A stretch of 64,000 nt of DNA from [Clostridium] celerecrescens 18A (GTDB lineage: Bacteria; Bacillota; Clostridia; Lachnospirales; Lachnospiraceae). Position numbers and translations under genes: made by a program. Under the pieces are notes generated by a model, which was given only the letters and a program-made list of their open reading frames with translations, was not told the origin of the DNA and did no database searches. Of the stretch, positions 39,610 to 49,377 are shown piece after piece. The stretch lies in the NCBI RefSeq assembly GCF_002797975.1, contig NZ_PGET01000001.1, forward strand, positions 2,542,001 through 2,606,000, in the 5' to 3' direction. Position 1 is the first letter of the stretch; the number at the start of each line of letters is the position of its first letter.

Positions 39610-41568
39610 CTAGTAAATATTTTGATTTTCTCTGAACTGCCTCCACACATTCTCAAAGAAGTTATCGTCTTCAGGAATCGTTCTTACCTTTCTCCATTCA
39701 AATTCAGCCTTCCCATTTCTATAAGAAACTTCCTGTATCAAATCTGCACTGCTGCCGTCATCAAGGCAGAATGTAAATTCTTCCGGCAGCCTGGGATCTG
39801 GCTTTTGTCCGCTAAGATCCGTGTAAAGAGCGCTGCCTCTGCTCCTTCCTTGATGATCAACATAATCTTTCATAGCAGAGAGATACACAAACTGGCTGAT
39901 AAGCATATCTCTCAACCGAAAGGCGCGCCAGAGCTCCTTCCCGTCTCCCGTCCAGGCGAAATCACCCAAATGCAAAAGTTCCTCTTGAACCTCCTTAATG
40001 GCCGGTTCAATCTTTTCGGGATTCCGTATGGCCGCTCCGAACCTGCTCATACGGACGGCTGCACGGTTCCAAAGCTCTCTCACTTCGATTCGCCTTTCTT
40101 TCTCACCCATAACCTGCGATACCATCTTTTCCGCATCATATACCGCTTTTCCGGCAATTTCTATAAAACTTTCGTCCGTATTATCAGGCTCTCCCTGTCT
40201 CCTGGCTGCTATGTACTGCGCAGCTCTTGTTGAACCGACCTGGCCGGAATTCAATGCGCTTCCGCCCGGGCGATAGACACCATGGCTTCCGCAGACCTCG
40301 CCGGCTGCAAAAAGTCCCTCCACATCCGTATGCCACCATGCATCAGCCGCCAAGCCACCATTATTGTGCTGAGCACACACTGCAATCTCAAGAGGCATTG
40401 TCCTTAAATCTACTCCTCTTCCAAGATAAAATTCCACCGCCGGCATATTCATATGGCTTAATCTCTCTATCGGTGTCCCATAGCATGCGCCTGCCCGGCT
40501 TAAATATTCAAAGGCCTCCTGATCCAGATTTTCAAAGTTCACAGGTTCCCTGCCGGGATTCTCGCGAAAATCAAGAAATATCCGTCTGCCTCTGCTTCTT
40601 TCCATGGATACCAAAATATCAATGATCGAACTTCCTCCTGATAGTTTTCTTACGTCAAAAGGCCATTGATATCCTTTAAGAAAAATACTGCTGAGCATTG
40701 CATCGCGGTTTTCAAAGAATTCCGTTAAAAACTCACGCTCATCCTTTCCATTTTCATCCGTGGAAAAGAAACGGGGAAGCGCCTGCATATAGGTTCCCGA
40801 TACGTTCCAGCGCGGATGAATGGACGCTATCCCATACTGCCATTCTGTCAGGTTTTTCCCTTTCGCCCCCGCTTCAAATGCCAGACCGCTGGATCCATAA
40901 TGTCCGGCCGGATACACACTGTCCGCATACATCCCGGCCGGCCCGCCGGTGGCAAACACAATATTTTTACAGGAAAAAAGTACAAAACGTCTTTCTTCAT
41001 CATCCGGGCAGCTCAAATCCAGACAAAGCAGTCCATACACCTTTTTTCCGTCGGAAAGAATCTTAATTACCTGCATTCTGTCAAATATCTTAATATTTTT
41101 TTCCCTGACAGCTTGTTCTAAGCACTCTGTCATCTGTTTTGAAGTGTATGGACCTACACTTGTCGCACGGCATCTGGGATCGTGGTCCGTCTTGTAGCCA
41201 ACGAATTCCCCCCACCTGTTCTGGGGGAAGTTCACGCCAAGGTTAACAAGCTTTAGAAAACATCTGGCAGATAGTGCCGCTTCACACAAGGCAATGTCGC
41301 CGTCCATACACTGGCCGCTAAACAGAGTATCTGCCATATCTCCCACGCTGTCAGGATCATTCCCGCAAAGCGTCAGCTTATAATAGGTCTGTTTATCAGA
41401 ACCGGTGTTGCGGGAGGTTCCCGCACCCACATGATCGGTTACAATTGCAATATCTTTCTGGCCTAAAGCCCACAGCTGATCTGCCGCATTGAATCCGGCT
41501 GCTCCGGATCCCACGATAACTGTATTCATCTGATACAACTGTACTTTATTAAACATCTGTAGTTTCAT
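39610..41568 (-). CDS. FAD-dependent oxidoreductase, fumarate reductase/aspartate oxidase type
   Basis: 652 residues. The N-terminal FAD-binding motif is VIVGSGAAGFNAADQL (about 17-32); substrate-domain and FAD motifs follow (FATGGPAGMYADSVYPAGHYGSSG; HNNGGLAADAWW; GLFAAGEVCGSHGVYRPGGSALNSGQVGSTRAAQ), then a helical C-terminal region. Enzymes of this class reduce or form a double bond next to a carboxylate. No signal peptide or covalent-flavin domain is seen, so it works in the cytoplasm with a soluble partner. It is last in the Liv/dehydratase cluster, 88 bp after the SDR gene. The substrate is unknown. Confidence 0.85.
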   Translation of the reverse strand: MKLQMFNKVQLYQMNTVIVGSGAAGFNAADQLWALGQKDIAIVTDHVGAGTSRNTGSDKQTYYKLTLCGNDPDSVGDMADTLFSGQCMDGDIALCEAALSARCFLKLVNLGVNFPQNRWGEFVGYKTDHDPRCRATSVGPYTSKQMTECLEQAVREKNIKIFDRMQVIKILSDGKKVYGLLCLDLSCPDDEERRFVLFSCKNIVFATGGPAGMYADSVYPAGHYGSSGLAFEAGAKGKNLTEWQYGIASIHPRWNVSGTYMQALPRFFSTDENGKDEREFLTEFFENRDAMLSSIFLKGYQWPFDVRKLSGGSSIIDILVSMERSRGRRIFLDFRENPGREPVNFENLDQEAFEYLSRAGACYGTPIERLSHMNMPAVEFYLGRGVDLRTMPLEIAVCAQHNNGGLAADAWWHTDVEGLFAAGEVCGSHGVYRPGGSALNSGQVGSTRAAQYIAARRQGEPDNTDESFIEIAGKAVYDAEKMVSQVMGEKERRIEVRELWNRAAVRMSRFGAAIRNPEKIEPAIKEVQEELLHLGDFAWTGDGKELWRAFRLRDMLISQFVYLSAMKDYVDHQGRSRGSALYTDLSGQKPDPRLPEEFTFCLDDGSSADLIQEVSYRNGKAEFEWRKVRTIPEDDNFFENVWRQFRENQNIY

Positions 41569-41596
41569 CTGGTCCGCCTTTCTTTACAGAATTAAT

Positions 41597-41632
41597 GGGG
41601 CTGCTGCCAATTTCACATTCTGCAGCAGCCCC
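41597..41632 (-). terminator. Strong hairpin between SDR and flavoprotein genes
   Basis: GGGGCTGCTGC (41597-41607) and GCAGCAGCCCC (41622-41632) form a perfect 11-bp stem. On the minus strand ATTAATTCTG follows, not a proper T-run, so it may be a weak terminator or RNA-stabilising hairpin that lowers expression of the flavoprotein gene. Confidence 0.55.
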
Positions 41633-41656
41633 ATTCACATGGTTTTATCAGGCTTA

Positions 41657-42424
41657 TTATAACCTCTGGATATGAAAGCCTCCATCTACATCAATATAAT
41701 TTCCGGTTGTATAGAGGAATTTATCACTGCAGAAAACGCTGACCGCATTGGCCACGTCCTCCGGCATCCCCCACCTGGTAATCGGGAATGCGCCCCGCTC
41801 AATAAGGGTATCATACTTTTCCTGCACCGTACTGGTCATATCCGTAGCAATAACTCCCGGGCGGATCTCATGGACAAAAATGCTTTCTCCTGCAAGACGG
41901 TCCGCATAAAGGGTGGTCAGCATAGATATGCCTGCTTTAGAAACGCAGTACTCTCCTCGGTTTGTACTGGATACAACGGCAGAGCAGGATGAAATATTAA
42001 TGATGGTTCCCCGCTTTTTCCCCTCTACGGGCTGTTTCAGCATCTGGTTTGCAACTGCCTGTGTCAGAAACATATTTCCTTTTGTATTGATGCCTATAAC
42101 ACGGTCAAAGCTTTCTTCTGACATCTCCAGCAAATCCGCCCTTACATTTGGGGCAACACCTGCATTATTGATAAGTACGTGGACAGCACCGTATCTCTCC
42201 ACCGTTTTTCTGACAACATTCTCTCTGTCTTTAGAATCTCCAAGATTTCCCTGAACATATGTATATTCAATCCCGGCGGCTTTAAGCGTGTTCATATTTT
42301 CCTGATTTTTATCTTCGGCAGAAGTAGCCATGATGACCACATTGTAGCCGTCAAGGCCCAACTGATAAGCAATGGCAAATCCAATGCCGCGGCTTCCTCC
42401 TGTTACAATCGCTGTTTTTTTCAC
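41657..42424 (-). CDS. SDR family NAD(P)-dependent oxidoreductase
   Basis: About 255 residues. TGGSRGIG binds the coenzyme, NNAG follows, and the catalytic Ser/Tyr/Lys are in ISSCSAV and YCVSKAG. It oxidises or reduces a secondary alcohol. The start is probably the GTG at 42424 (giving MKKTAIVTGG), about nine bases after AAAGGTG; a GTG at 42436 is the alternative. A duplicated 51-bp sequence lies directly upstream. It belongs to the same cluster as the MDR dehydrogenase and the flavin reductase. Confidence 0.9.
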   Translation of the reverse strand: MKKTAIVTGGSRGIGFAIAYQLGLDGYNVVIMATSAEDKNQENMNTLKAAGIEYTYVQGNLGDSKDRENVVRKTVERYGAVHVLINNAGVAPNVRADLLEMSEESFDRVIGINTKGNMFLTQAVANQMLKQPVEGKKRGTIINISSCSAVVSSTNRGEYCVSKAGISMLTTLYADRLAGESIFVHEIRPGVIATDMTSTVQEKYDTLIERGAFPITRWGMPEDVANAVSVFCSDKFLYTTGNYIDVDGGFHIQRL

Positions 42425-42437
42425 TTTCTCTTTCACC

Positions 42438-42543
42438 TTTCATCTGTTCGCCCATGCTCTTTGGGCATAAAGGTATACCCGCAGGGTGTTTCATCTGTTC
42501 GCCCATGCTCTTTGGGCATAAAGGTATACCCGCAGGGTGTTTC
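42438..42543. repeat. Tandem duplication of a 51-bp unit
   Basis: Two identical copies start at 42438 and 42489 and are followed by the first four bases of a third. Each contains a small hairpin (GCCCA...TGGGC) and the palindrome GGTATACC. The array fills the gap between the MDR dehydrogenase and SDR genes and sits on the SDR translation start region. Because 51 is a multiple of three, it keeps a short frame open on the minus strand, which I do not take as a gene. Confidence 0.9.
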
Positions 42544-42558
42544 TCTTCCTTCGTGTCT

Positions 42559-43605
42559 CTAAGGATGTAAAAGGACCTTAATACTGCCCGATTTCCTATC
42601 AAGGCAAGTTTCAAGAGCTTTCTGAATATCATCAAGAGGAAAATGATGGGTGATCAGAAGTTCAAGGTCTAATTCTCTGGCAACTTTAAGTGCAATCGGG
42701 AAATCCCAGCAGTATCCCTGAGCACCCTGAATTTTAATTTCATGGGTGACAAATCTGCTTGCAGGAATATTGATCTGCGGATTCTCAAAGATTCCAATAA
42801 CAGTGGCCAGGCCATTTTTCTTTAATGTCATCATTGCCTGTAAAAATGATGCTTCCAGGCCAACACATTCGAAACTCTTATCAACGCCCTTTCCAGTTGT
42901 AATCCGGCGTACCTCATCCTCCAGATTTGTTTTTCCCGAATTAACCGTTATGGTGGCGCCAAGCTTTTTCGCTGCTGCAAGCCTTTCATCAGAAAAGTCT
43001 GCAATGATGACTTCGGCAGCTCCGCTCTTTTTGCATATGGACGCAATCAACATTCCTATCGCGCCTGCTCCGATAACAAGAACTGTCTCTCCAAGGCGGA
43101 TATCTGCTCGGCGCACCGCATGGGTTGCCACGCTCAAGGGTTCAATCAGGGCACCTGTATCATAAGTCAGGTATTCAGGAAGCTTATACACATATGGCTC
43201 ATTGATCAGAATATAGTCAGCCATTGCTCCGTCGCCATTTCTGTATGTAAACGATATATTCTCACAATATCCGTAATCCCCATGACAACAGGCATCGCAT
43301 GTTCCGCAGACAATACAAGGTTCCACCGTTACCCGGTCTCCCACAGACACATTGGTAACGTCTTCTCCAATCTCAACCACATCTCCAGAAAATTCATGCC
43401 CAATGGTCATCGGAAGGGGGGCGGAAGGGTGTTTCCCTTTAAAAATGTGGATATCACTGCCGCAAATGGCACTTGATTTTATCTTAATCAGAACCTGGCC
43501 CTTTTTCGGAGACTGAATATCCCTTTTTCCGATGATTGCTTTCATGGGCTCGGTTACTATCCCAATTCTGCTGGTTTTTACACTCACTTCTAAGTCCTCC
43601 TTCAT
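42559..43605 (-). CDS. Zinc-dependent medium-chain alcohol/polyol dehydrogenase
   Basis: 348 residues of the sorbitol/threonine dehydrogenase type. Catalytic zinc ligands are in AICGSDIH and IGHEFSGD; structural zinc is bound by the cysteines of CIVCGTCDACCHGDYGYC; the NAD site is VIGAGAIGML. It oxidises a secondary hydroxyl of a polyol or sugar acid. It overlaps the upstream flavin reductase gene by 4 bp, so the two are translationally coupled. Confidence 0.93.
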   Translation of the reverse strand: MKEDLEVSVKTSRIGIVTEPMKAIIGKRDIQSPKKGQVLIKIKSSAICGSDIHIFKGKHPSAPLPMTIGHEFSGDVVEIGEDVTNVSVGDRVTVEPCIVCGTCDACCHGDYGYCENISFTYRNGDGAMADYILINEPYVYKLPEYLTYDTGALIEPLSVATHAVRRADIRLGETVLVIGAGAIGMLIASICKKSGAAEVIIADFSDERLAAAKKLGATITVNSGKTNLEDEVRRITTGKGVDKSFECVGLEASFLQAMMTLKKNGLATVIGIFENPQINIPASRFVTHEIKIQGAQGYCWDFPIALKVARELDLELLITHHFPLDDIQKALETCLDRKSGSIKVLLHP

Positions 43606-44972
43606 TGGAAACTTTTCTCACGCATCGAAGCTTCCTCTCTGTACTCCTTATAAAAGCCCGCGTAGATTTCGCTGTCTTTGATGACGCAGCCGGTTCTTCC
43701 ATGGTCTCTCATAATCTGAGTGCATTTTGAGCAGGTGACGCAGCACTGCTTCGGATCCATTTCTCCTTTCAGAAGAATATCGCGGGGAGCATCCGGATAT
43801 GCAAAGCCGGAACGTCCCATACCCACAAATTTACAGCTTCCGTCAGCCAGGTTCGCTGCACCCGCATAAGGAAGGAACTGCCGCAGCCATGTATAACCAT
43901 TTCCCACAACAGGCACATCACCTGCGGCTTTCTGAATCAGCCGCGTAAACTCAAACAGCCGTTCCATGCTTTCAAGGGGATGTTCATCCGGAACAGGGAT
44001 TCCCATGCTGGACAAATCAAAAGGCCTTGTAACCTGAGGATAAATATAATAGGGATTTCCGGCTGAATTGCTCAAAAGGTCAACGCCCTCTTCCACCAGC
44101 ATCCGCACAAGAGCCAGTGGCTCTGTGGGATCAAATTTCCACATATCTTCCTTGTCACAGCCAAATCCATAGGGATAAGGATGTGCATCAAATACATTAA
44201 AACGGCAGGCTATAATAAAATCATCGCCCACAGCTTCCCGGACGGCACGGATTGTCTGGAGAAGAAACCGGCTCCTGTTTTCAAAGCTTCCGCCGTATTT
44301 TCCCTCTCTTGTGTGGCTGGCAATTAACTCACTCAAAAGATACCGGTGGCAATTCTTTATATCCACGCCGTCAAAACCTGCTTCCTTAGCCAAAACCGCA
44401 CTTTCCACATAATGAGCCGTTAAATTGTCCAGATATTCATCGGTCACGACAGGTCCATCTTCCGCAAGCCCGACTCTCGGATCCAGAATAGGGTCATGCT
44501 GGGGAACAATAGGCGCTCCCTTATGACCTTCCGGTCTTGAATAGCGGCCGGAGTGTGTTAACTGTAAAATATTCAGTGGTTTTTTTCCATTGCGGGCAAC
44601 TGCCGACTGATTGCACCGTTCAACAACCGCCTTAAACTGTGGCATATTCTCCTTGGTCAGCATCATCTGGAGCGGATTGGCCCGTCCTTCCACGACAACC
44701 GCACAAGCTTCCCACCAAAGTAATCCCGCTCCGCCTTCCGAAAACCTCTTGTATCTTCTTTCAACAAGCTCAGATGGAGAACCATCGGGATTTGAATCAC
44801 AGCCTTCCATTGGAAGAATTGCAATTGCATTGGGTGCAATCCGTTTTCCTACCTTTACCTCGGTACGAAGCGGAGATAAATCTTCGCTGAATTTTATGTT
44901 TACACCAAGAGAATTTACTTTTTCTACAACCTCATTCAATGTTTTAAAATTAAACTTTTCATGTGACGCCAT
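43602..44972 (-). CDS. Old-yellow-enzyme-type NADH:flavin oxidoreductase with Fe-S motif
   Basis: 456 residues. An FMN TIM barrel (about 35-400; LTHSGRYSRPEG, DGVDIKNCHRYLLSELIAS) is followed by a cysteine cluster CCVTCSKCTQIMRDHGRTGC that matches the 4Fe-4S site of 2,4-dienoyl-CoA reductase relatives. The FAD/NAD(P) domains that normally follow in those proteins (about 200 more residues) are missing, so electrons must come from another protein. It probably reduces an activated C=C bond in the pathway of this cluster. AAGGAG lies about 11 bases upstream of the start. Confidence 0.88.
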   Translation of the reverse strand: MASHEKFNFKTLNEVVEKVNSLGVNIKFSEDLSPLRTEVKVGKRIAPNAIAILPMEGCDSNPDGSPSELVERRYKRFSEGGAGLLWWEACAVVVEGRANPLQMMLTKENMPQFKAVVERCNQSAVARNGKKPLNILQLTHSGRYSRPEGHKGAPIVPQHDPILDPRVGLAEDGPVVTDEYLDNLTAHYVESAVLAKEAGFDGVDIKNCHRYLLSELIASHTREGKYGGSFENRSRFLLQTIRAVREAVGDDFIIACRFNVFDAHPYPYGFGCDKEDMWKFDPTEPLALVRMLVEEGVDLLSNSAGNPYYIYPQVTRPFDLSSMGIPVPDEHPLESMERLFEFTRLIQKAAGDVPVVGNGYTWLRQFLPYAGAANLADGSCKFVGMGRSGFAYPDAPRDILLKGEMDPKQCCVTCSKCTQIMRDHGRTGCVIKDSEIYAGFYKEYREEASMREKSFQ

Positions 44973-44993
44973 TCTTCAGTCATCTCCTTATTT

Positions 44994-45833
44994 TTAATGC
45001 CAGTCATGCTGCTTCATATAGAGGATTCCAGATTTGGCAATCTCATCCGCACTCTTTTGCGGCTGAACCCAGCCGGCGTCAAAGCCGCCGGGCGCAAATG
45101 TCTCCATTGTGATATGACCTTTATAATCGTATCTTTGCATTAACCCCCATAAGTCCTTCCACGGAAAGAATCCCTGACCCGGAACTCCTCTGTTATTTGA
45201 GCAGGCATGAAAATGATACATCTTTTCTTCCTTCAGCACGGCTTCAAACGCATCTGTGATGCTGTCTTCCTCAATTCCGGCCTGATATGTATCAAAATGT
45301 ACCCCTACGTTTTCCTCTCCAATATCGGAAACAAGCTTTAACGCCTGAGCTGCTGTATTGACAACGCTGGTCCGATACCGGTTTAAAGGTTCAAGAGCAA
45401 GCCGCACACCGCATCCCTTAGCTATGGCAGAAACTTTACGGATACCCGTTACTGCAAGCTCCCACTCCCTTTTTTCATCTTCCTCAGAAAGCCGGTGTTT
45501 CTTCCCTCCACCTGTATACAGAGGGCCGGCAAATACTTTTGCGGATACTGCTTCCGCCGATTTCAAACATTCCGTCATATATTTCATTGTGTTCTGCCGG
45601 ATCGTCTCATCAAAATTGGAAAGATCACGCCCAGCTCCAAGTGCGGCGCAAAGGCTCACTTCCATATCCAGGGAACGGATTTCATCCATAAGTTTCTTCG
45701 GAATCTCAGGAACAGTCATGGGGAGTTCCACTGCCGTAAATCCCATCTTAAATGCTTTTTCAGGCAATCCTGCACATTGAAGTCCCAGTTCATTCTCCCA
45801 ATTCCAAAGATTAATTCCCCAGTAGCTGCTCAT
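44994..45833 (-). CDS. Sugar epimerase/isomerase, TIM-barrel xylose-isomerase-like
   Basis: 279 residues, similar in size and metal site to ketose 3-epimerases: Glu in LALEPLNRY (about 150), Asp in VHFDTYQ, His in YHFHACSN and Glu in ITMETFAPGG. Such enzymes epimerise or isomerise a sugar or related polyol through an enediol. It is encoded 10 bp after the LacI regulator gene and just before the flavin reductase gene. Confidence 0.87.
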   Translation of the reverse strand: MSSYWGINLWNWENELGLQCAGLPEKAFKMGFTAVELPMTVPEIPKKLMDEIRSLDMEVSLCAALGAGRDLSNFDETIRQNTMKYMTECLKSAEAVSAKVFAGPLYTGGGKKHRLSEEDEKREWELAVTGIRKVSAIAKGCGVRLALEPLNRYRTSVVNTAAQALKLVSDIGEENVGVHFDTYQAGIEEDSITDAFEAVLKEEKMYHFHACSNNRGVPGQGFFPWKDLWGLMQRYDYKGHITMETFAPGGFDAGWVQPQKSADEIAKSGILYMKQHDWH

Positions 45834-45842
45834 ATATATCTC

Positions 45843-46856
45843 CTATCTTGTTGAAGCCCGTATAATTAAATCTGTCTCCAACAGCTCTTTTAAAGGCTGG
45901 GGGAGCACTCCCTTCTCATCTTTATATTGGATTTGATGGATCAGATTATTGGTCGCCCTTACACCTATATCATAAAATGGCTGTGCCACGGTGGAAAGCG
46001 GCGGCTCCACCATCCCTGAAAGAGTTACATTGTCAAAGCTGAGTACAGAGACGTCTTCCGGAATACGGATTCCCATCTCATGAAGGGCATGAAGAATAAC
46101 AAATGCCTTCGGGTCGCTGGTTGCAAAAATCGCATCCGGCCTGTTTTCCGAGTTCATCAAAGCCTGTGTCATGCTGTAGAAGCTGCTGCTTCCTGTAGCC
46201 TCCCTCATAACAAGGGTTTCATTATAAGGGATGTTATGATCTTCAAGTGCCGCCCGGTAGCCCCGATAACGCTCATTATACAAATAAAGATTCTCCCGCC
46301 CCAGAGCCAAAGCAATTTTTTTATGTCCGGATCCGATTAAGTACCGGACTGCATTATAGGCCGCTTTAAAGTTGTCTATGGCAACAATATCTATTTTTCC
46401 CTCGTCCTTGGCATAAAAGCGGTTGATAAGCACAAGGGGGAATCCTTCTGTGCGGAGGTTTCTTATATGGATAGAGTTTGGAAGCATGGAGCCTACAATA
46501 AATCCATCCACCAGACGTGATTTCATAGTAGATATATAGTCTTTTTCAACACCGCTGTTCTCGTCGGTATTGCATAGAATTACCGTATAATTTTTTTGTC
46601 TTGCCGCATCTTCGACTCCTCGTGTAATCATGGGAAAAATAAGGTTCTGGATATCCGGAAGCATAAGGACTATGGTATTGGTCCTGCCCATTTTCAGACC
46701 TTTCGCCATGACGTTTGGGCTGTAGCCTGTTTTCTGGATGGCCTCCATGACACGCATCCTTGTGTCATCACTTACATAACTTTTTCCACTTAAAACTCTC
46801 GATACGGTTGTCGCTGAAACACCTGCCAATTCTGCAACCACTTTAATATTTGTCAT
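45843..46856 (-). CDS. LacI-family transcriptional regulator
   Basis: 337 residues. The helix-turn-helix NIKVVAELAGVSATTVSRVLSG is at the start, followed by a ligand domain (VLSFDNVTLSGMVEPPLSTV). The ATG at 46856 follows GAGGTG by six bases; a GTG at 46865 is less likely. It is placed inside the cluster, after the dehydratase gene and ahead of the epimerase gene, and probably controls the Liv importer and these enzymes. Confidence 0.92.
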   Translation of the reverse strand: MTNIKVVAELAGVSATTVSRVLSGKSYVSDDTRMRVMEAIQKTGYSPNVMAKGLKMGRTNTIVLMLPDIQNLIFPMITRGVEDAARQKNYTVILCNTDENSGVEKDYISTMKSRLVDGFIVGSMLPNSIHIRNLRTEGFPLVLINRFYAKDEGKIDIVAIDNFKAAYNAVRYLIGSGHKKIALALGRENLYLYNERYRGYRAALEDHNIPYNETLVMREATGSSSFYSMTQALMNSENRPDAIFATSDPKAFVILHALHEMGIRIPEDVSVLSFDNVTLSGMVEPPLSTVAQPFYDIGVRATNNLIHQIQYKDEKGVLPQPLKELLETDLIIRASTR

Positions 46857-46962
46857 TCCAATCACCTCAATATGTGAATTCCATAATATGGATCCTTTTC
46901 CCCAATTTTATCACACATTGTCAGAATATACACGAAATTTCAGCATAGTCGTTTAATTGCAT

Positions 46963-48621
46963 TCAGTCGTCCCAAAATACAGTTGCTCCACGATGCGCTG
47001 AGGTACAATTTTTGCGATAAAGATTTAACCATCCCTTAGCCGGTTTATGAACGGGTTCGAATCGTTTTCTTCTGTCAGTAAATTCCGCTTCCGTCACATC
47101 TACTGTCAGCATTCTCGCCTCAACATCTATATAAATCATATCTCCGTCTTTAATCAAAGCCAGGTTTCCGCCTTCGTAAGCCTCCGGACTCACATGTCCT
47201 ATTGCAAGACCGCCGGTTGCTCCCGAAAATCTGCCGTCCGATACAAGGGCAAGCCGGCTGCCTAGCCCCTTTCCGAGAACAGCCGCCATAAATGTCTCCA
47301 TATGGGGCATTCCCGGGCTGCCCTTCGGCCCTTCATACCGGATAATTACAACATCACCGGCCACAATTTCATCCCTTAAAATCGCATTCCAGGCATCGTC
47401 CTGAGAATCGTAGCATTTGGCCGGTCCTGAAAATTTCCATGCTGCCGGATCTACCGCACTGAATTTGACAATCGCACTGTCCGTTCCGATATTGCCGTGA
47501 AGAACAGCAAGTCCACCCTGTTCATGGATGGGATTTTCCACAGAATGAATCACATCCATATCCTTATTTTCTGCAAGTTCCGCCTTATCTCCGATGGTGC
47601 CGAACATACCGCCTGCTGCCGTATCGATCTTCCCCGCTTTGGCAAGTTCCTTCACAACAGCCCCAAGCCCTCCGGCCGCATCAAATTCTTCCATTGTATC
47701 AGTTGGATGGTTGGGATAAATAGTGCTGATCACCGGCACTTCACGGCTGATTCTATCAAAGGTTTCCGGGACAATATCGCATTTTACCTGACGTGCAAGT
47801 GCCGGGATGTGAAGCAGGCTGTTGGTAGAACCTCCCGTTGCCATCATATAGCGTACGACGTTCTCAAAGCTCTTTTGTTCTATAAAATCACTTGGCCGCC
47901 GTTCTTCCTTTACTGCCTCCATAACCTTTTCAGCCGCTTCCCTTGCCATCTCATGCCACCGGGGGGTCTGGCTGCGGACACTGGCGTTACCGTGAGGAGA
48001 AAGACCAAGAACTTCGGCCATGGCGCACATGGTATTAGCCGTGCCCATAAAGGGGCAGGCTCCCGGAGTCGGACAGGCATTTCTCACAATACCTTTGTAA
48101 TCCTCTTCGCTCATATCACCCGCAATGTAGGCTGCATAAGCCTGTTTTGTATGGGTCAAAGTCAGCATTTTCCCCTTATAATGACCTGCCGCCATGTATC
48201 CGCCTGTAAGCATGACGGTTGGAATATCCACTCTCAAAGCGCCCATGATCATACCCGGTACAACTTTGTCACAAGTTGCCATGATAATCATGCCTTCCAG
48301 CATGTTTAATTCTGCAACCGTCTCCACTTCACTCGATACCAGATCCCTGGCCGGAAGCGTGTAACGGTCACCTGGTGTATTGGAGCAGATTCCGTCACAG
48401 ACACCGGTGATAGGAAGTTCCAGTGCAAGTCCACCTGCTTTATAGATTTCTTCCTTCATCTCTGCAATGACATCTTTAAAGGGGAAATGTCCCGGATTCA
48501 TTTCATTCCATGAGTTTACCAGACCGATTATAGGTCTTGCCGCATCCTCAGGTGATATTCCCATCGCATAAAGCAGTGTATTACGATGATCCATTGATTC
48601 TTCATTCCACTGACGTATCAT
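46963..48621 (-). CDS. IlvD/Edd family dehydratase (sugar acid or dihydroxy acid)
   Basis: 552 residues from the ATG at 48621, seven bases after AGGAGG. Fe-S ligands are seen in [26 protein letters not shown] and [30 protein letters not shown] and [11 protein letters not shown] form the C-terminal active site. The family removes water from a 2,3-dihydroxy acid to give a 2-keto-3-deoxy acid. No branched-chain amino acid biosynthesis genes are near, while sugar-type enzymes are, so a sugar acid dehydratase is more likely than IlvD. Confidence 0.9.
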   Translation of the reverse strand: MIRQWNEESMDHRNTLLYAMGISPEDAARPIIGLVNSWNEMNPGHFPFKDVIAEMKEEIYKAGGLALELPITGVCDGICSNTPGDRYTLPARDLVSSEVETVAELNMLEGMIIMATCDKVVPGMIMGALRVDIPTVMLTGGYMAAGHYKGKMLTLTHTKQAYAAYIAGDMSEEDYKGIVRNACPTPGACPFMGTANTMCAMAEVLGLSPHGNASVRSQTPRWHEMAREAAEKVMEAVKEERRPSDFIEQKSFENVVRYMMATGGSTNSLLHIPALARQVKCDIVPETFDRISREVPVISTIYPNHPTDTMEEFDAAGGLGAVVKELAKAGKIDTAAGGMFGTIGDKAELAENKDMDVIHSVENPIHEQGGLAVLHGNIGTDSAIVKFSAVDPAAWKFSGPAKCYDSQDDAWNAILRDEIVAGDVVIIRYEGPKGSPGMPHMETFMAAVLGKGLGSRLALVSDGRFSGATGGLAIGHVSPEAYEGGNLALIKDGDMIYIDVEARMLTVDVTEAEFTDRRKRFEPVHKPAKGWLNLYRKNCTSAHRGATVFWDD

Positions 48622-48669
48622 CTTTTTTCCTCCTGTCATTATCCCTAAACGATACCTGACGACGCTGTA

Positions 48670-49374
48670 TCAGCCCCCCAGATAAGCTTTCCTTACAACA
48701 TCTGACTTCATCAGTTCTTCACCTGTTCCGCAGATGTTTACCATACCGTTTTCAAGGACATATGCTTTATCACAGATAGAAAGCGCTTTTCTCGCATTCT
48801 GCTCTACAAGCAGCACGGTAATTCCTGAATCCCGGATCTCCTTAATAAGATCATATACCTGGTTTACAATAATTGGCGCAAGTCCAAGGCTGGGTTCATC
48901 AAGCAGCAAAATCCTGGGGTGCTCCATAAGTCCTCTGCTGATAGCCAGCATCTGCTGCTCGCCGCCTGAGAGAGTACCGGCAAACTGATGTTCTCTTTCT
49001 TTCAGAATAGGGAAACGCTTAAACTGCTCTTCGATATCTTTTTCCAGCTGTTTTCTATGATGTAAATACCCGCCGACCAGCAGGTTATCACGAATCGTAA
49101 GGCCAGAGAAGGTTTTACGTCCTTCCGGTACGTGTACAATTCCTTTCGCAACGATTTTGCTCGACTTGGAAGGTATGGGCTCCCCCAGGAATTCGATGCT
49201 TCCCTCAACCGGCTTCACCAAGCCGGAAATGGTCCGCAGGAGAGAGGTCTTTCCGGCTCCGTTGGAACCGATGATGCTGACAATCTGCCCTTCATCCGCT
49301 TCCACATGGACATTTTTCAGTGCCCTGACATGACCATAGGTGACGCTTAAATCCATTACTTTCAGCATTGCCAT
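48670..49374 (-). CDS. livF: Liv-type ABC transporter ATP-binding protein LivF
   Basis: 234 residues with Walker A GSNGAGKTS, signature LSGGEQQMLAIS, Walker B ILLLDEPSLGLAP and switch histidine region LLVEQN, all typical of LivF. It powers uptake together with LivG, LivM and LivH. AGGAGG lies eight bases before the ATG. The system may carry a carboxylic acid other than a branched-chain amino acid, given the catabolic genes beside it. Confidence 0.93.
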   Translation of the reverse strand: MAMLKVMDLSVTYGHVRALKNVHVEADEGQIVSIIGSNGAGKTSLLRTISGLVKPVEGSIEFLGEPIPSKSSKIVAKGIVHVPEGRKTFSGLTIRDNLLVGGYLHHRKQLEKDIEEQFKRFPILKEREHQFAGTLSGGEQQMLAISRGLMEHPRILLLDEPSLGLAPIIVNQVYDLIKEIRDSGITVLLVEQNARKALSICDKAYVLENGMVNICGTGEELMKSDVVRKAYLGG

Positions 49375-49377
49375 GTG

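Noticed and set aside
39264..39656. A 130-codon minus-strand frame across the end of the deacetylase gene and its terminator
   Set aside because: It overlaps a supported gene on the other strand and the flavoprotein stop region; composition is not protein-like.
42351..42635. A 94-codon minus-strand frame containing two copies of a 17-residue repeat
   Set aside because: It is only the translation of the 51-bp tandem duplication between two real genes, overlaps both, and has no family resemblance.
46963..48621. Dihydroxy-acid dehydratase IlvD of valine/isoleucine synthesis
   Set aside because: No other ilv genes are near, while LacI, epimerase and dehydrogenase genes are; a sugar acid dehydratase of the same family fits better.
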